NCBI GenBank assembly: GCA_937922435.1 | Contig: CAKZVT010000002.1 | Coordinates: 1 to 64,000 of the forward strand | From: an uncultured Prevotella sp. | GTDB lineage: Bacteria; Bacteroidota; Bacteroidia; Bacteroidales; Bacteroidaceae | DNA length: 64,000 nt | Reading direction: 5' to 3' | Shown: one piece after another, positions 32,569-41,801 of the stretch | Layout: each line of letters opens with the position of its first letter | Numbering within the stretch: the first letter of the stretch is position 1 | Position numbers and translations under genes: made by a program | The notes under the pieces: model-generated | Told to the model about the DNA's origin: nothing | What the model saw: the letters and a program-made list of their open reading frames with translations, nothing else | The model's database searches: none

Positions 32569-33849
32569 TCAGGCTTCGTTAAAACCGATACGGAACGTGT
32601 GCAGGCCGCCGGTGAACGAATAGGCCACGGTGAAACCGTACAGGTTGCAGACGGCTTTGACAAGGGCGAGGCCGAGACCAGTAGACGACTTCTTGCCTGC
32701 GGAGTGGTAGAAACGCTCGAATATTTTGGTGTCGTCGAGCGGTTCGGCCACGCCCGTATTGGCTACGGTGTAGCTTCCGTTGTCAATGGTGACGACGATG
32801 CGGCCGCTGTCGACGTTGTGTACAAAGGCGTTTTTCAGCAGGTTCGCCACCAGTATGCCTGCAAGCTGTTCGTCCATAGATACTGTCGCCGCGCCGTCAA
32901 GATGCGTTTCAACCGATATGCGGCGGTAAGAGTACACCTCTTCAAGGTCGGGAAGCACCTTCAGCGTGGCCTTCCGAAGGTCTACATCCACGCGCGTGGC
33001 GAACTGCCCGTTGTCTATTTTGCAGAGCAGCAGCAGCGAGCGGTTGGTGGCGGCGAGGCTTTTCAGCGTGCGCATGGTCTTTATTATGTCGGCGAGCTGC
33101 GCCTCGGTAAGGTTGTCGCTGTCGGCAAGCATCTCCAGCCTGTTGGTGCATACGGCGAGCGGCGTCTGCATCTCGTGCGACGCGTTGGCGATAAACAGCT
33201 TCTGCTGCTCGTACTGCCGCTCGTTGCGCGCTACGCTGCGGCGCACGGCATCGTCAAGTTTGCGGAACTCGGTGACGCGCGTATTCATCACGGGCAACCG
33301 GCCTCCGCGTCCTATCATGTAGGCGTCGAACCAGTCGAAAAGAGTCTTCAGCGGCTTCATGCAGTGGCGCACGGTAAGCAGGTTGACACCTATGAGGCCG
33401 AGAAGCAGCACCACGTACAGGGCGACGAGCCAGTAGAGGATGGCGCGCTTGAGGTCGTCCTTGTCGATGGTGGTGGTGAAAGCCACAAGCTCGCGCCACT
33501 GTCCGTCGTCCGTGCGGAACACATACGACACGGTACGAGCAGGCTCATAGCGTCCGCTTTCGTCGAAAAGCATCTCCGTGTCCTTGTACCTTATGCGGTC
33601 AACGCTGGTGGCATAGCCTTCAGTCACGGCGTGCATGACGTAACGCCGTGTGCCCAGCGTGCCTTCGCCCGGTACGGGCAGCCCTGCAAGATAGTCGGTG
33701 ATGACCGCCTCGGCATATCCGGCCAGGCGCTCGTCGGTCTTGTCGTTGATTTCGTTTATCACCGCAAAGTAGAAGCATACGGCCCATACCGCCAAGATGG
33801 CGGCCTTCAAGATGGACAGGCGGAAGGTTATTACGTTTTGCAGTTTCAT
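32569..33849 (-). CDS. Sensor histidine kinase
   Basis: A 426-residue membrane kinase with two transmembrane segments (AAILAVWAVCFYFAVINE and AILYWLVALYVVLLLGLIGVNLL) enclosing a periplasmic sensor of about 110 residues. The dimerisation helix has the phospho-acceptor in FIANASHEMQTPLAV. The ATPase domain has an N box (ILVANLLKNAFVHN), G1-like VANTG, F box IFERFYHS and G2 GLGLALVKAVC. Its partner is the OmpR-type regulator upstream on the same strand. A 225-base gap filled with tandem 44-base repeats separates them, which is unusual for a paired system. Confidence 0.9.
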   Translation of the reverse strand: MKLQNVITFRLSILKAAILAVWAVCFYFAVINEINDKTDERLAGYAEAVITDYLAGLPVPGEGTLGTRRYVMHAVTEGYATSVDRIRYKDTEMLFDESGRYEPARTVSYVFRTDDGQWRELVAFTTTIDKDDLKRAILYWLVALYVVLLLGLIGVNLLTVRHCMKPLKTLFDWFDAYMIGRGGRLPVMNTRVTEFRKLDDAVRRSVARNERQYEQQKLFIANASHEMQTPLAVCTNRLEMLADSDNLTEAQLADIIKTMRTLKSLAATNRSLLLLCKIDNGQFATRVDVDLRKATLKVLPDLEEVYSYRRISVETHLDGAATVSMDEQLAGILVANLLKNAFVHNVDSGRIVVTIDNGSYTVANTGVAEPLDDTKIFERFYHSAGKKSSTGLGLALVKAVCNLYGFTVAYSFTGGLHTFRIGFNEA

Positions 33850-33856
33850 GGCCTTT

Positions 33857-34064
33857 ATGATAATGGAGAATTGAGAATTGGGAATGGAGAATTATGATTA
33901 CTCTTGCCATTGAGCAAAAACCGATTGACAATGGTAATCATAATTCTCCATTCCCAATTCTCAATTCTCCATTAAAGGTAATCATAATTATCCATTCCCA
34001 ATTCTCAATTCTCAATTAATGGTAATCATAATTATCCATTCCCATTTCTCAATCCTCAATCAAA
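33857..34064. repeat. Tandem 44-bp repeats with an inverted copy
   Basis: Three direct copies of a 44-base unit start at 33933, 33977 and 34021, each beginning GGTAATCATAATT and ending near CTCAATT. An inverted copy covers about 33857-33899, so the region can fold into a long hairpin. It sits between the response regulator and the kinase gene. A related sequence is at 7109-7220. Confidence 0.85.
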
Positions 34065-34074
34065 TACGCCGCCG

Positions 34075-34752
34075 TCAGCTCTCTACCAGCTTGTATCCGA
34101 AGCCGTAGACGGTCTTGATTTCGATGCTCGCCCCTGCCGCCTTGAGCCGCTTGCGCAGGTTCTTCATCTGGGCGTAGACGAAGTCGAAGTTGTCAGCCTG
34201 GTCGGCATCGTCGCCCCATACGGCCTCGGCCAGCGTCATCTTGTCGACCAGGCGGCCTGGACGGTTGACGAAATACAGCAGTATGTCGTACTCCTTGCGG
34301 CCCAGGTCGAGCGCGACGCCGTCAACGTCGACGGTGAACTTGTCCTGATGCACGGTGACATTGCCCACCTTGATGCCGTCGACGCCGCCGCGAGAGTTGC
34401 GCCTCGCCACGCTGCGTATGCGTGCGTTGAGCTCCGCCAGGTGGAAAGGCTTGGCGAGATAGTCGTCGGCCCCAAGCTCAAGTCCGGCCACCTTGTCGTC
34501 GATGGAGTCCTTGGCGGAGATTATGATGACGTTGCCACGGCGGCCACGCGCCGACAGCTCGCGCAGCAGTGTCAGCCCGTCGCCGTCGGGGAGCATGATG
34601 TCAAGCAGTATGCAGTCATACTCGTAGAGGAACGCCTTGGTGCGCGCCGTCGAATAGTCGGCCGCCGTCTCCACCACATGACGCTCCTTTTCGAGCGAGC
34701 GCGAGATTACTTCGCGCAGGTCGGCATTGTCTTCTACAACAAGAACTTTCAT
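34075..34752 (-). CDS. OmpR-family response regulator
   Basis: A 225-residue regulator. The receiver domain has E7-D8, the phospho-acceptor D51 (CILLDIMLPDGDG), the Ser in IIISAKDS and the conserved Lys in DDYLAKPFH. A winged-helix DNA-binding domain covers about 130-225 (VDGVALDLGRKEYDILLYFVNRPGRLVDK). It starts 33 bases after the end of the ADP-forming CoA synthetase gene, so both are likely co-transcribed, with the kinase following. Confidence 0.93.
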   Translation of the reverse strand: MKVLVVEDNADLREVISRSLEKERHVVETAADYSTARTKAFLYEYDCILLDIMLPDGDGLTLLRELSARGRRGNVIIISAKDSIDDKVAGLELGADDYLAKPFHLAELNARIRSVARRNSRGGVDGIKVGNVTVHQDKFTVDVDGVALDLGRKEYDILLYFVNRPGRLVDKMTLAEAVWGDDADQADNFDFVYAQMKNLRKRLKAAGASIEIKTVYGFGYKLVES

Positions 34753-34785
34753 CTTCTTATAAAGCGTTTTGAGTTAAGAATCAAC

Positions 34786-36858
34786 TCACATCTGTTTGTC
34801 TTTCTCAATCCGTATTCTCGCGTCAACGGCCACGATGTCGTCGCCGTCGGCCAGCAACGGGTTGATGTCCATCTCCTTGATTTCCGTCGCGAAGCGCAGC
34901 AAAGTCGACAGGCGGACGATGATTTCGGCGAACTTGCGCTCGTTTACGCCCTGTTGGCCGCGCGTACCTTTTATTATCTTATACGCACGGAGCGACCTTA
35001 GCATGGACAAAGCCTCGCCATACGACAACGGGGCGAGACCGCTCGACACGTCCTTGAGCGTCTCCACGAAGATGCCTCCAAGTCCGCAGAGCACTATGTG
35101 GCCGAACCTCGGCTCGTACTTCGCGCCGATAAACAGCTCGCGGCCGTGCAACATCTTCTGCACGAGCACGCCCGTAGCCCCCTCGATGCGCATCATGCGC
35201 TCGAACTCAAGCTCCAAGTACTTGGCCGTGCGGACGTTGAGCGCCACGCCGCCTACGTCGCTCTTGTGTACCGGGCCTACCACCTTGGCCACCACGGGGT
35301 AGCCTATCCTGTCGGCAAAGGCCACAAGCTCGTCCTTGTCGGCGCACGCCTTCTCGGGCACTACTGGTATTCCGGCGCACGAAAGGAGCTCGCGCACACC
35401 GTCGGGCGGCAGGTATCCGTCGCCGTCGATGTGCATTATGATGTCGCGGATGCGCGGCACGTCGACCCCGGCAAGCTCTATTCCGCTGTCGGCAGGCTGC
35501 GGAGTCTTCATCACCTGGGTAAGAGCGGTGGCGAGAGTAACCTCGTCGCTGAAGTTGACATGCCCCTTCTTTAGGAACTCGGCCACCTCCGGGCCAGCCG
35601 TGTTGAGGCACGGCAGGATGGGGAAAATGGGCTTCTTGCACTCCATGATTTTCTTATGCAGCACGTCGTAAGCCTCGTAAAGCTGTACAAGGCCGGGCGT
35701 TCCGAAGATTACGAAGATGGCGTCGATGTCCTTGAAGCGGTGCTCGCAGTAGTCGATGGCAAGCCCGAGATGCTCCGGCGTGCCGGTGGCGAGAATGTCG
35801 ATGGGGTTAGACACTGACGAGCCGGGGAAGAGCTGCGCCTTCAGCTCGTCGGCCTCGGGCCCTTCGATTTTGGGCACGTTGAGCCCTCCTTTCGACAAGG
35901 CGTCGGTCAGCATCACGCCGGGGCCGCCGGCATGGGTAACTATTGCGAAGTTGCGCCCGGTGAGACGGGGCAGCGTGAAGATGCAGCCCACGGTGGTAAG
36001 CTCCTCGCGCGAGAAGCAGCGCACTATGCCGGCCTTCCTGAACAGGGCCTCGACGGCGGAGTCGCTGCTGGCCATCGCGCCCGTATGCGACGACGCCGCG
36101 CGGCTGCCGCTCTCGCTGCTGCCAGCCTTTATGGCGGCTATGCGGCAACCCTTACGGATGAGCGAGCCAGCATGCAGGAGCAACTTGTCGGGGTCGTTGA
36201 TGTTTTCGATGTAAAGCAGCTTGATGTGCGAGTCGCGCTCGGGGTCGAAGTTCTCGTCCATGAACTGAAGTACGTCCTCTATGCCGATTTGCTTTCCGTT
36301 GCCGGTGCTCCACACGGAGTTGAACGGAAGGCCCTTCATCACGGCCGACTCGAGAATGAACACCGCCGTAGCGCCCGAGCCGCTGATGAAGTCGACGCCC
36401 TTCTCGTGGAGCGTGGGGATGGGCTTCGTGAACACGCTGTGGTGCCAGGCGTTCATCAGGCCGATGCAGTTAGGCCCTATGAGGGCCGCCCCGTACTTCT
36501 CGCAAGTGTCAAGAATGCGACGCTCCAATTCAGCCCCGGCCTTGGTCTCCTCGCCGAACCCGGCGGAGATTATTATGAAAGCCCTGACCCCCTTCTCGGC
36601 GGCCAGCACCTCAACGTTGTCGGGACACATCGGCGCAGGTATCACGAGCACGGCCAAGTCGGTAGGCGGCAGCTCGCGGATGTCATGGAACGCCTTGACA
36701 CCCTGCACCTCGTCCTCCTTCGGGTTGACTATCCTCAGCGTGCCCCTGTAGCCTCCGCTGACAAGGTTGCGCACCAGTGCGCCGCCCGGCTTGTGCACGT
36801 TGTTCGAGCCTCCCACGACAACGATGCTCTCGGGATGTAGCAATTGTCTGTTAATCAT
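34786..36858 (-). CDS. ADP-forming acyl-CoA synthetase (acetate-CoA ligase type), alpha-beta fusion
   Basis: A 690-residue enzyme that makes ATP from acyl-CoA (acetyl- or related) with release of the acid, an energy-conserving step in anaerobes. Layout: CoA-binding Rossmann domain (SIVVVGGSNNVHKPGGALVRNL), a ligase domain with GPNCIGLMN, a second one with the likely phosphorylated histidine in SHTGAMASSDSAVE, and an ATP-grasp beta domain (GYPVVAKVVGPVHKSDVGGVALN, RELFIGAKYEPRFGHIVLCGLGGIFVE). It lacks an acetyltransferase domain, so it is not a Pat-type protein. Substrate choice cannot be told. It lies in a run of same-strand genes: bcp, this gene, response regulator, kinase. Confidence 0.88.
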   Translation of the reverse strand: MINRQLLHPESIVVVGGSNNVHKPGGALVRNLVSGGYRGTLRIVNPKEDEVQGVKAFHDIRELPPTDLAVLVIPAPMCPDNVEVLAAEKGVRAFIIISAGFGEETKAGAELERRILDTCEKYGAALIGPNCIGLMNAWHHSVFTKPIPTLHEKGVDFISGSGATAVFILESAVMKGLPFNSVWSTGNGKQIGIEDVLQFMDENFDPERDSHIKLLYIENINDPDKLLLHAGSLIRKGCRIAAIKAGSSESGSRAASSHTGAMASSDSAVEALFRKAGIVRCFSREELTTVGCIFTLPRLTGRNFAIVTHAGGPGVMLTDALSKGGLNVPKIEGPEADELKAQLFPGSSVSNPIDILATGTPEHLGLAIDYCEHRFKDIDAIFVIFGTPGLVQLYEAYDVLHKKIMECKKPIFPILPCLNTAGPEVAEFLKKGHVNFSDEVTLATALTQVMKTPQPADSGIELAGVDVPRIRDIIMHIDGDGYLPPDGVRELLSCAGIPVVPEKACADKDELVAFADRIGYPVVAKVVGPVHKSDVGGVALNVRTAKYLELEFERMMRIEGATGVLVQKMLHGRELFIGAKYEPRFGHIVLCGLGGIFVETLKDVSSGLAPLSYGEALSMLRSLRAYKIIKGTRGQQGVNERKFAEIIVRLSTLLRFATEIKEMDINPLLADGDDIVAVDARIRIEKDKQM

Positions 36859-36894
36859 AGTATGTCGTTTTAATGGTTATTACGGTTTACGGCG

Positions 36895-37353
36895 TCACTC
36901 GCCGCCAAGTATTTGGGCGGCGTGCTCCTTCACTTTGATTTCCTTGGGCGTGATGACGCGCTCCACGACGCCGTCTTCGTTGACGATGAACGTAGTGCGC
37001 ATCGTCCCCATGTACGTGCGTCCGTACATCTTCTTCTCACCCCATACGCCGAACCGGGCGACGAGCGCCTTGTCCGTGTCGGCTATGAGGTGGAAGGGCA
37101 GCGAGTTCTTGGCTATGAAGCGGCGGTGCCTGCCCTCGTCGTCGACGCTCACCCCTACGACCTCGTAGCCCTCACGGCGCAGCCGCCCGTAGTTGTCGCG
37201 CAGGTTGCAGGCCTCCGCCGTGCAGCCCGGAGTAAGGTCCTTGGGGTAGAAATAGAGCACGAGCTTGCGCCCCTTGAAGTCTGACGCCTTCACCTCATTG
37301 CCGTTCTCGTCGCGCCCGAGCACGTCGGGCAGTTTGTCTCCTATGCCTGTCAT
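36895..37353 (-). CDS. bcp: Thioredoxin-dependent thiol peroxidase (Bcp/PrxQ)
   Basis: A 152-residue peroxiredoxin that reduces hydrogen peroxide and organic peroxides. The peroxidatic cysteine is C44 in TPGCTAEAC and the resolving cysteine is C49, five residues on, as in atypical two-Cys PrxQ. The family TSA motif continues (FYPKDLTPGCTAEACNLRDN), and an arginine in RTTFIVNEDGVVERVI completes the site. The ATG at 37353 gives the usual length; the longer frame is not supported. It is first in a same-strand run; the CoA synthetase starts 36 bases after its stop. Confidence 0.95.
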   Translation of the reverse strand: MTGIGDKLPDVLGRDENGNEVKASDFKGRKLVLYFYPKDLTPGCTAEACNLRDNYGRLRREGYEVVGVSVDDEGRHRRFIAKNSLPFHLIADTDKALVARFGVWGEKKMYGRTYMGTMRTTFIVNEDGVVERVITPKEIKVKEHAAQILGGE

Positions 37354-37557
37354 GATGGTTTTCAGTGTTTTTATATTTTGCAAAGACAATGCAAACGAGC
37401 GGAAAGAAAGCTTGCTTTCAATTTCCCGAGTGCAGCTTGTCTTCTGCAAATATACAGCAATTCCCGATAAAACCAAAACAAAACGGAGGAAAGGATTGCA
37501 TAATTTCACGCGGCAAAGCACAACGGTAGGCACGCGTCCTTCAGCCGCACGCTTTGC

Positions 37558-37640
37558 GAAAGACGGTCTTTCGCCTTCCAAAAGGCCATATTTTGCACGC
37601 TAAAAGGCCGCCTTTTGCAGGCCAAAAGACGGCATATTGG
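37558..37640. repeat. 22-bp-period repeat array J (4 units)
   Basis: Units start at 37558, 37580, 37602 and 37624. The spacer after the first unit, CTTCC, and the third unit's context closely match array I, suggesting recent copying between the two. Confidence 0.9.
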
Positions 37641-37718
37641 GAACTGCCTGGCTGTCGGCGCATTACAGGCACGCCGCGGAACGCACGGGGAAAAGACGCA
37701 TGATAGTGGCACAACTTA

Positions 37719-37773
37719 TGACAAGATATGTCGCGGAAAAAGGCAAATATGCCACGGAATGCGCCAAAATGTC
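37719..37773. promoter_or_regulatory. Three GNCA-n3-5-TGNC sites upstream of dnaK
   Basis: GACAAGATATGTC (37720-37732), GGCAAATATGCC (37742-37753) and GCCAAAATGTC (37763-37773) lie 206-260 bases before the dnaK ATG. The last is identical to a site upstream of clpB. TGCCATTGGCA at about 37794-37804 may be a fourth. The shared motif at two heat-shock genes suggests a common operator. Confidence 0.5.
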
Positions 37774-37978
37774 ACGCCGGCAGGCGGGTTTCTGCCATTG
37801 GCATACGTTTTGTTGACTGTGAAGTGACTTCAAGTGCGGCGGTGAAGGCACGGAGGGAGCGGACTAAGGCGCAGCCGGGAACAACGGCAACAACAACACC
37901 GCATAGCCCCCGACGACCGTAAAACCTAATGGCCGCACGAGCGTAAAACCGTAAAAACAACAAAAAAAAGATACTATT

Positions 37979-39907
37979 ATGGGAAAGATTATTGGAATTG
38001 ACTTAGGTACGACTAACTCATGCGTTGCCGTTTTCGAGGGCAACGAACCGGTTGTAATCGCCAACAGCGAGGGCAAGCGCACCACGCCTTCGGTAGTAGG
38101 CTTCGTGAAGGACGGCGAGCGCAAAATAGGCGACCCGGCCAAGCGGCAGGCCATAACGAACCCGAAGAACACCATCTACTCCATCAAGCGCTTCATGGGC
38201 GAGACTTACGACCAGAGCCGCAAGGAGGCGGAGCGCGTGCCGTTCACCGTCGTCAACGAGGGCGGATACCCCCGGGTCGACATCGACGGGCGCAAGTACA
38301 CTCCGCAGGAAATATCGGCGATGGTGCTGCAGAAGATGAAGAAGACCGCCGAGGACTATCTCGGACAGGAAGTTACGGACGCCGTAATCACCGTGCCGGC
38401 ATACTTCTCCGACTCGCAGCGCCAGGCTACGAAGGAGGCCGGACAAATCGCAGGACTGAACGTGCGCCGCATCGTCAACGAGCCTACGGCCGCCGCGCTG
38501 GCATACGGCGTAGACAAGGCCAACAAGGACATGAAGATTGCCGTGTTCGACCTTGGCGGCGGTACGTTCGACATATCGATACTCGAGTTCGGCGGCGGCG
38601 TGTTCGAGGTGCTTTCAACCAACGGTGACACCCACCTCGGCGGCGACGACTTCGACCAGGTAATCATCGACTGGCTCGTAAACGGCTTCAAGGCCGACGA
38701 GGGCATCGACCTTTCACGTGACCCGATGGCGATGCAGCGCCTGAAGGAGGCTGCCGAGAAGGCCAAAATCGAGCTGTCAAGCTCAAGCTCTACGGAAATC
38801 AACCTGCCCTACATCACGGCCGAGGGCGGCGTGCCCAAGCACTTGGTAAAGACGCTTACACGCGCCCAGTTCGAGCAGCTGGCCCACTCGCTCATACAGG
38901 CTTGCCTCGTGCCGTGCCAGAACGCGATACGCGACGCCAAGCTGACGACGGCGGATATCGACGAGGTTATCCTCGTAGGCGGTTCAAGCCGTATACCGGC
39001 TGTGCAGGAGTTGGTTAAGAACTACTTTGGCAAAGAGCCTTCAAAGGGCGTCAACCCCGACGAGGTGGTGGCCGTAGGCGCAGCCATCCAGGGCGCAATC
39101 CTCAACAAGGAGAGCGGCGTGGGCGACATCGTGCTGCTTGACGTGACACCTCTGACGCTGGGCATCGAGACAATGGGCGGCGTAATGACGAAGCTTATCG
39201 ACGCCAACACCACCATACCTTGCAAGAAGAGCGAGGTGTTCTCGACCGCCGTTGACAACCAGACGGCCGTGACAATCCACGTCCTGCAGGGCGAACGCCC
39301 GATGGCCGCACAGAACAAGAGCATAGGCCAGTTCAACCTTGAGGGCATAGCTCCGGCGCGCCGCGGCGTTCCGCAGATTGAGGTTACGTTCGACATCGAC
39401 GCCAACGGCATCCTCAACGTAAGCGCGAAGGACAAGGCTACCGGCAAGGAGCAGGCCATCCGCATAGAGGCTTCGTCAGGTCTGACGCAGGACGAAATCA
39501 ACCGCATGAAGGCAGAGGCCGAGCAGAACGCCGAGAACGACAAGAAGGAGCGCGAGCGCGTGGACAAGATGAACCAGGCGGACTCGATGATATTCACCAC
39601 CGAGAACTTCCTGAAGGACAACGGCGACAAAATACCCGCCGACCAGAAAGGCAACATCGAGTCTGCCCTCCAGCAGCTCCGCGACGCCCACAAGAGCGGC
39701 GACATCACGGCCATCGACAACGCCATCAACAACCTCAACACCGTAATGCAGGCGGCCAGCGCACAGATGTACCAGCAGGCAGGCGGCGCACAGCAGGGCG
39801 CAGGCCAAGGCTTCACCGGCAACAGCAACGCCGGCGCAGGCCAGCAGCAGGACGGCGGCAAGGCCAACGACAACGTTCAGGACGCCGACTTTGAGGAAGT
39901 GAAGTAA
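37979..39907 (+). CDS. dnaK: Molecular chaperone DnaK (Hsp70)
   Basis: DnaK binds exposed hydrophobic segments of proteins in an ATP cycle and works with DnaJ, GrpE and ClpB. The 642-residue product has the nucleotide-binding domain from GKIIGIDLGTTNSCVAVFEG, through VPAYFSDSQRQATKEAGQIAGL and IAVFDLGGGTFDISILE, to VGGSSRIPAVQELVKNYFG, then the linker DVTPLTLGIET, the substrate-binding beta-sandwich and a helical lid with a G/Q/A-rich tail ending DADFEEVK. It stands alone; grpE and dnaJ are not adjacent. The upstream region holds GNCA-n-TGNC sites shared with clpB, and no exact TAnnTTTG was seen. Confidence 0.97.
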   Translation: MGKIIGIDLGTTNSCVAVFEGNEPVVIANSEGKRTTPSVVGFVKDGERKIGDPAKRQAITNPKNTIYSIKRFMGETYDQSRKEAERVPFTVVNEGGYPRVDIDGRKYTPQEISAMVLQKMKKTAEDYLGQEVTDAVITVPAYFSDSQRQATKEAGQIAGLNVRRIVNEPTAAALAYGVDKANKDMKIAVFDLGGGTFDISILEFGGGVFEVLSTNGDTHLGGDDFDQVIIDWLVNGFKADEGIDLSRDPMAMQRLKEAAEKAKIELSSSSSTEINLPYITAEGGVPKHLVKTLTRAQFEQLAHSLIQACLVPCQNAIRDAKLTTADIDEVILVGGSSRIPAVQELVKNYFGKEPSKGVNPDEVVAVGAAIQGAILNKESGVGDIVLLDVTPLTLGIETMGGVMTKLIDANTTIPCKKSEVFSTAVDNQTAVTIHVLQGERPMAAQNKSIGQFNLEGIAPARRGVPQIEVTFDIDANGILNVSAKDKATGKEQAIRIEASSGLTQDEINRMKAEAEQNAENDKKERERVDKMNQADSMIFTTENFLKDNGDKIPADQKGNIESALQQLRDAHKSGDITAIDNAINNLNTVMQAASAQMYQQAGGAQQGAGQGFTGNSNAGAGQQQDGGKANDNVQDADFEEVK

Positions 39908-39942
39908 GCATCGGCAAACAACGATAACTAATGATAGGAAAG

Positions 39943-39980
39943 TAGGGTGTAGCTCAATGAGTTACGCCCTATTTTGTTTT
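39943..39980 (+). terminator. Intrinsic terminator after dnaK
   Basis: TAGGGTGTAGCTC pairs with GAGTTACGCCCTA (two G-U/A-C type differences), followed by TTTTGTTTTT. Confidence 0.8.
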
Positions 39981-40048
39981 TAATACTTTCTGATGGATTT
40001 GCTTGTTTCTCGGATTTTTATTGTACGCGATAAAAAAGAAAATTTTGC

Positions 40049-40299
40049 TGCATTTAACGTGAGTTCGGTATAAGAAACATCGGTAATCATCCAACTTCAA
40101 GCTGTCGGCTGGTATCTGTCATTCCGCGCTCCGACGCGGAATCCAGTGTAAACAGCCAGGCTTTTCCAGTGTTATTGGTACTGGATTCCGCGTCGGAGCG
40201 CGGAATGACAGATACCAGCCGACCACTTGGAGCGAAAGAAAAGACAGGTTCTTCTCTATTTGTAAAATTATTCCTTAGACCGAACTCACGTTGCATTTA
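40049..40299. mobile_element. MITE with 8-bp target duplication and nested long hairpin
   Basis: Direct repeats TGCATTTA at 40049-40056 and 40292-40299 flank terminal inverted repeats ACGTGAGTTCGGT (40057-40069) and ACCGAACTCACGT (40279-40291); the match extends to about 20 bases with two mismatches. Inside, a perfect 44-base inverted repeat (40104-40147 and 40180-40223) shares TGTCATTCCGCGCTCCGACG with the elements at 5439 and 32222. There is no transposase, so it must be moved in trans. The rest of 39981-40504 holds no gene. Confidence 0.85.
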
Positions 40300-40504
40300 A
40301 TAATAGACGGGAGTGAATGCAAACAAAAAAATATCAACGCTTTGTCAACTGTATGATTTTGGGAAACCCTAAATTCTAATGACCGATTTACGTTAAAAAA
40401 AGTTTCATCGGCACGGGTTAAGCCTTAATTAATCACAGGTTTAAGCATGAAACGCTAATATTGCATCAAGATAATTAAAAAACATCCATCAAACAACAAC
40501 AGAC

Positions 40505-41764
40505 ATGAAAACACGACATCTATTGCTGTCGGCACTCTGCCTTCTCGCGAGTGCCTTCCACATTGCCGCCGCCAACGCCGCCGACGTATTGCGCGCAGGC
40601 ACGGCCAAGGTCAACATCACACCTCAAAAGCCTAAGTATCCAGTACACGACTCGCTCTACGCACGCACGCTGCTGCTCGAAGCCGGAGGCACGCGCGTGG
40701 CCTTCGTGGCCTTGGACCTCGGCGGATACACCAACGAAGAGCTGGCCGCACGGCTGCGCGCGAAGTACCGCTTGCAGGAGGTGTACTTCTGTCCGCAGCA
40801 CACCCACTCCTCCGAGCGCGGCCCGAAGGAATGGCTTGAGGTGCGCATCGACGAGGCCATGGCCAAGGCCGACGCCTCGATGTTCGACGCACGCATATCC
40901 GGCGGACAGCGCAGCTTTCCGCAGCTTAGCTTCAACCGCCTCATCATCCGCGACGACGGACGCGCCCGCGAGTCGTGGGTAGGCGACGAGCATTACCGCG
41001 CCGTCAACCCCGAACGCATACCCCACGGCCCGGTGGACAACGCCGTCGGCGTAATCAAGGTCGAGGACATGCAGGGCCGTCCGCGCGTGCTCGTGATGAA
41101 CTACGCCTGCCATCCCGACGTGGTATGGAGCAACTTCGAGATTTCGGCAGACTATGTTGGCTACGCCACGAAGTACACCGAGGAGGCGTTCGGCGGCCAG
41201 GTTAACTGCCTCTTCATACAAGGTGGTGCAGGAAACCAAGCTCCGCTCTTCAAGGACGGTGGCCGTCAAAGCCCCGACGACCCACGCCCCTGCAACTACG
41301 ACCTCATAGAACGCATGGGAAAACTGCTGTCAATCGAAGCCGTCAAGCTGGCAAAGGAAATCTACCCGAACCCCTACGACGAGCCGTCAATCAGCATTTG
41401 CACCGACTCTTTGGATTTCACGGGGCGGCATGACAAGAACCTGAAGTTCCACATACGCTGCTCGGCCATCTCCATAAACAACCGCATAGCCATAGCGGCG
41501 ATGCCGGGCGAACCGTTCATCAAGTTCCAGCTCGACTGGAAACGCGAGATGCAGGCCAACGGCGTAGTGCCGTTCTTCTTCGGATACACATGGAGCGGAG
41601 GCACATGGCCTACCTACGTGCCCGACATACGCTCGGCGGCCTACGGTGGTTTCGGTGCTTACGACGGGCCTAACGGCATGATAGAGGTTGGCGCAGGCGA
41701 GCGTATCTTCAGCAAGATGCTTGAGTGTTACTACCGCGCAACAGGCGTTTTCGACGCCAAGTAA
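40505..41764 (+). CDS. Secreted neutral/alkaline ceramidase-like protein
   Basis: A 419-residue protein with a signal peptide (LLLSALCLLASAFHIAAANA). It resembles the N-terminal catalytic domain of neutral/alkaline non-lysosomal ceramidases: ADVLRAGTAKVNITPQKPKYP at the start, VALDLGG, the metal-binding CPQHTHSS, and NYACHPDVV with IQGGAGNQAP later. It is shorter than classical ceramidases, lacking the C-terminal Ig-like domain. Many Bacteroidetes copies of this fold sit in glycan-degrading loci and may act on glycans or lipids. The GH92 gene starts 37 bases downstream, so the two are probably one operon. Confidence 0.75.
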   Translation: MKTRHLLLSALCLLASAFHIAAANAADVLRAGTAKVNITPQKPKYPVHDSLYARTLLLEAGGTRVAFVALDLGGYTNEELAARLRAKYRLQEVYFCPQHTHSSERGPKEWLEVRIDEAMAKADASMFDARISGGQRSFPQLSFNRLIIRDDGRARESWVGDEHYRAVNPERIPHGPVDNAVGVIKVEDMQGRPRVLVMNYACHPDVVWSNFEISADYVGYATKYTEEAFGGQVNCLFIQGGAGNQAPLFKDGGRQSPDDPRPCNYDLIERMGKLLSIEAVKLAKEIYPNPYDEPSISICTDSLDFTGRHDKNLKFHIRCSAISINNRIAIAAMPGEPFIKFQLDWKREMQANGVVPFFFGYTWSGGTWPTYVPDIRSAAYGGFGAYDGPNGMIEVGAGERIFSKMLECYYRATGVFDAK

Positions 41765-41801
41765 CACCTTTTCATGCAACAATTGTTATGAGACCATCCC
41801 T

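Noticed and set aside
32599..33897. A 432-codon open frame on the plus strand
   Set aside because: It is antisense to the histidine kinase gene, which has all its motifs; the shadow has none.
39943..39971. A tRNA after dnaK
   Set aside because: The text TAGCTCAATGAGTTACG resembles a D-arm, but the sequence is a simple terminator stem with no acceptor or anticodon arms.
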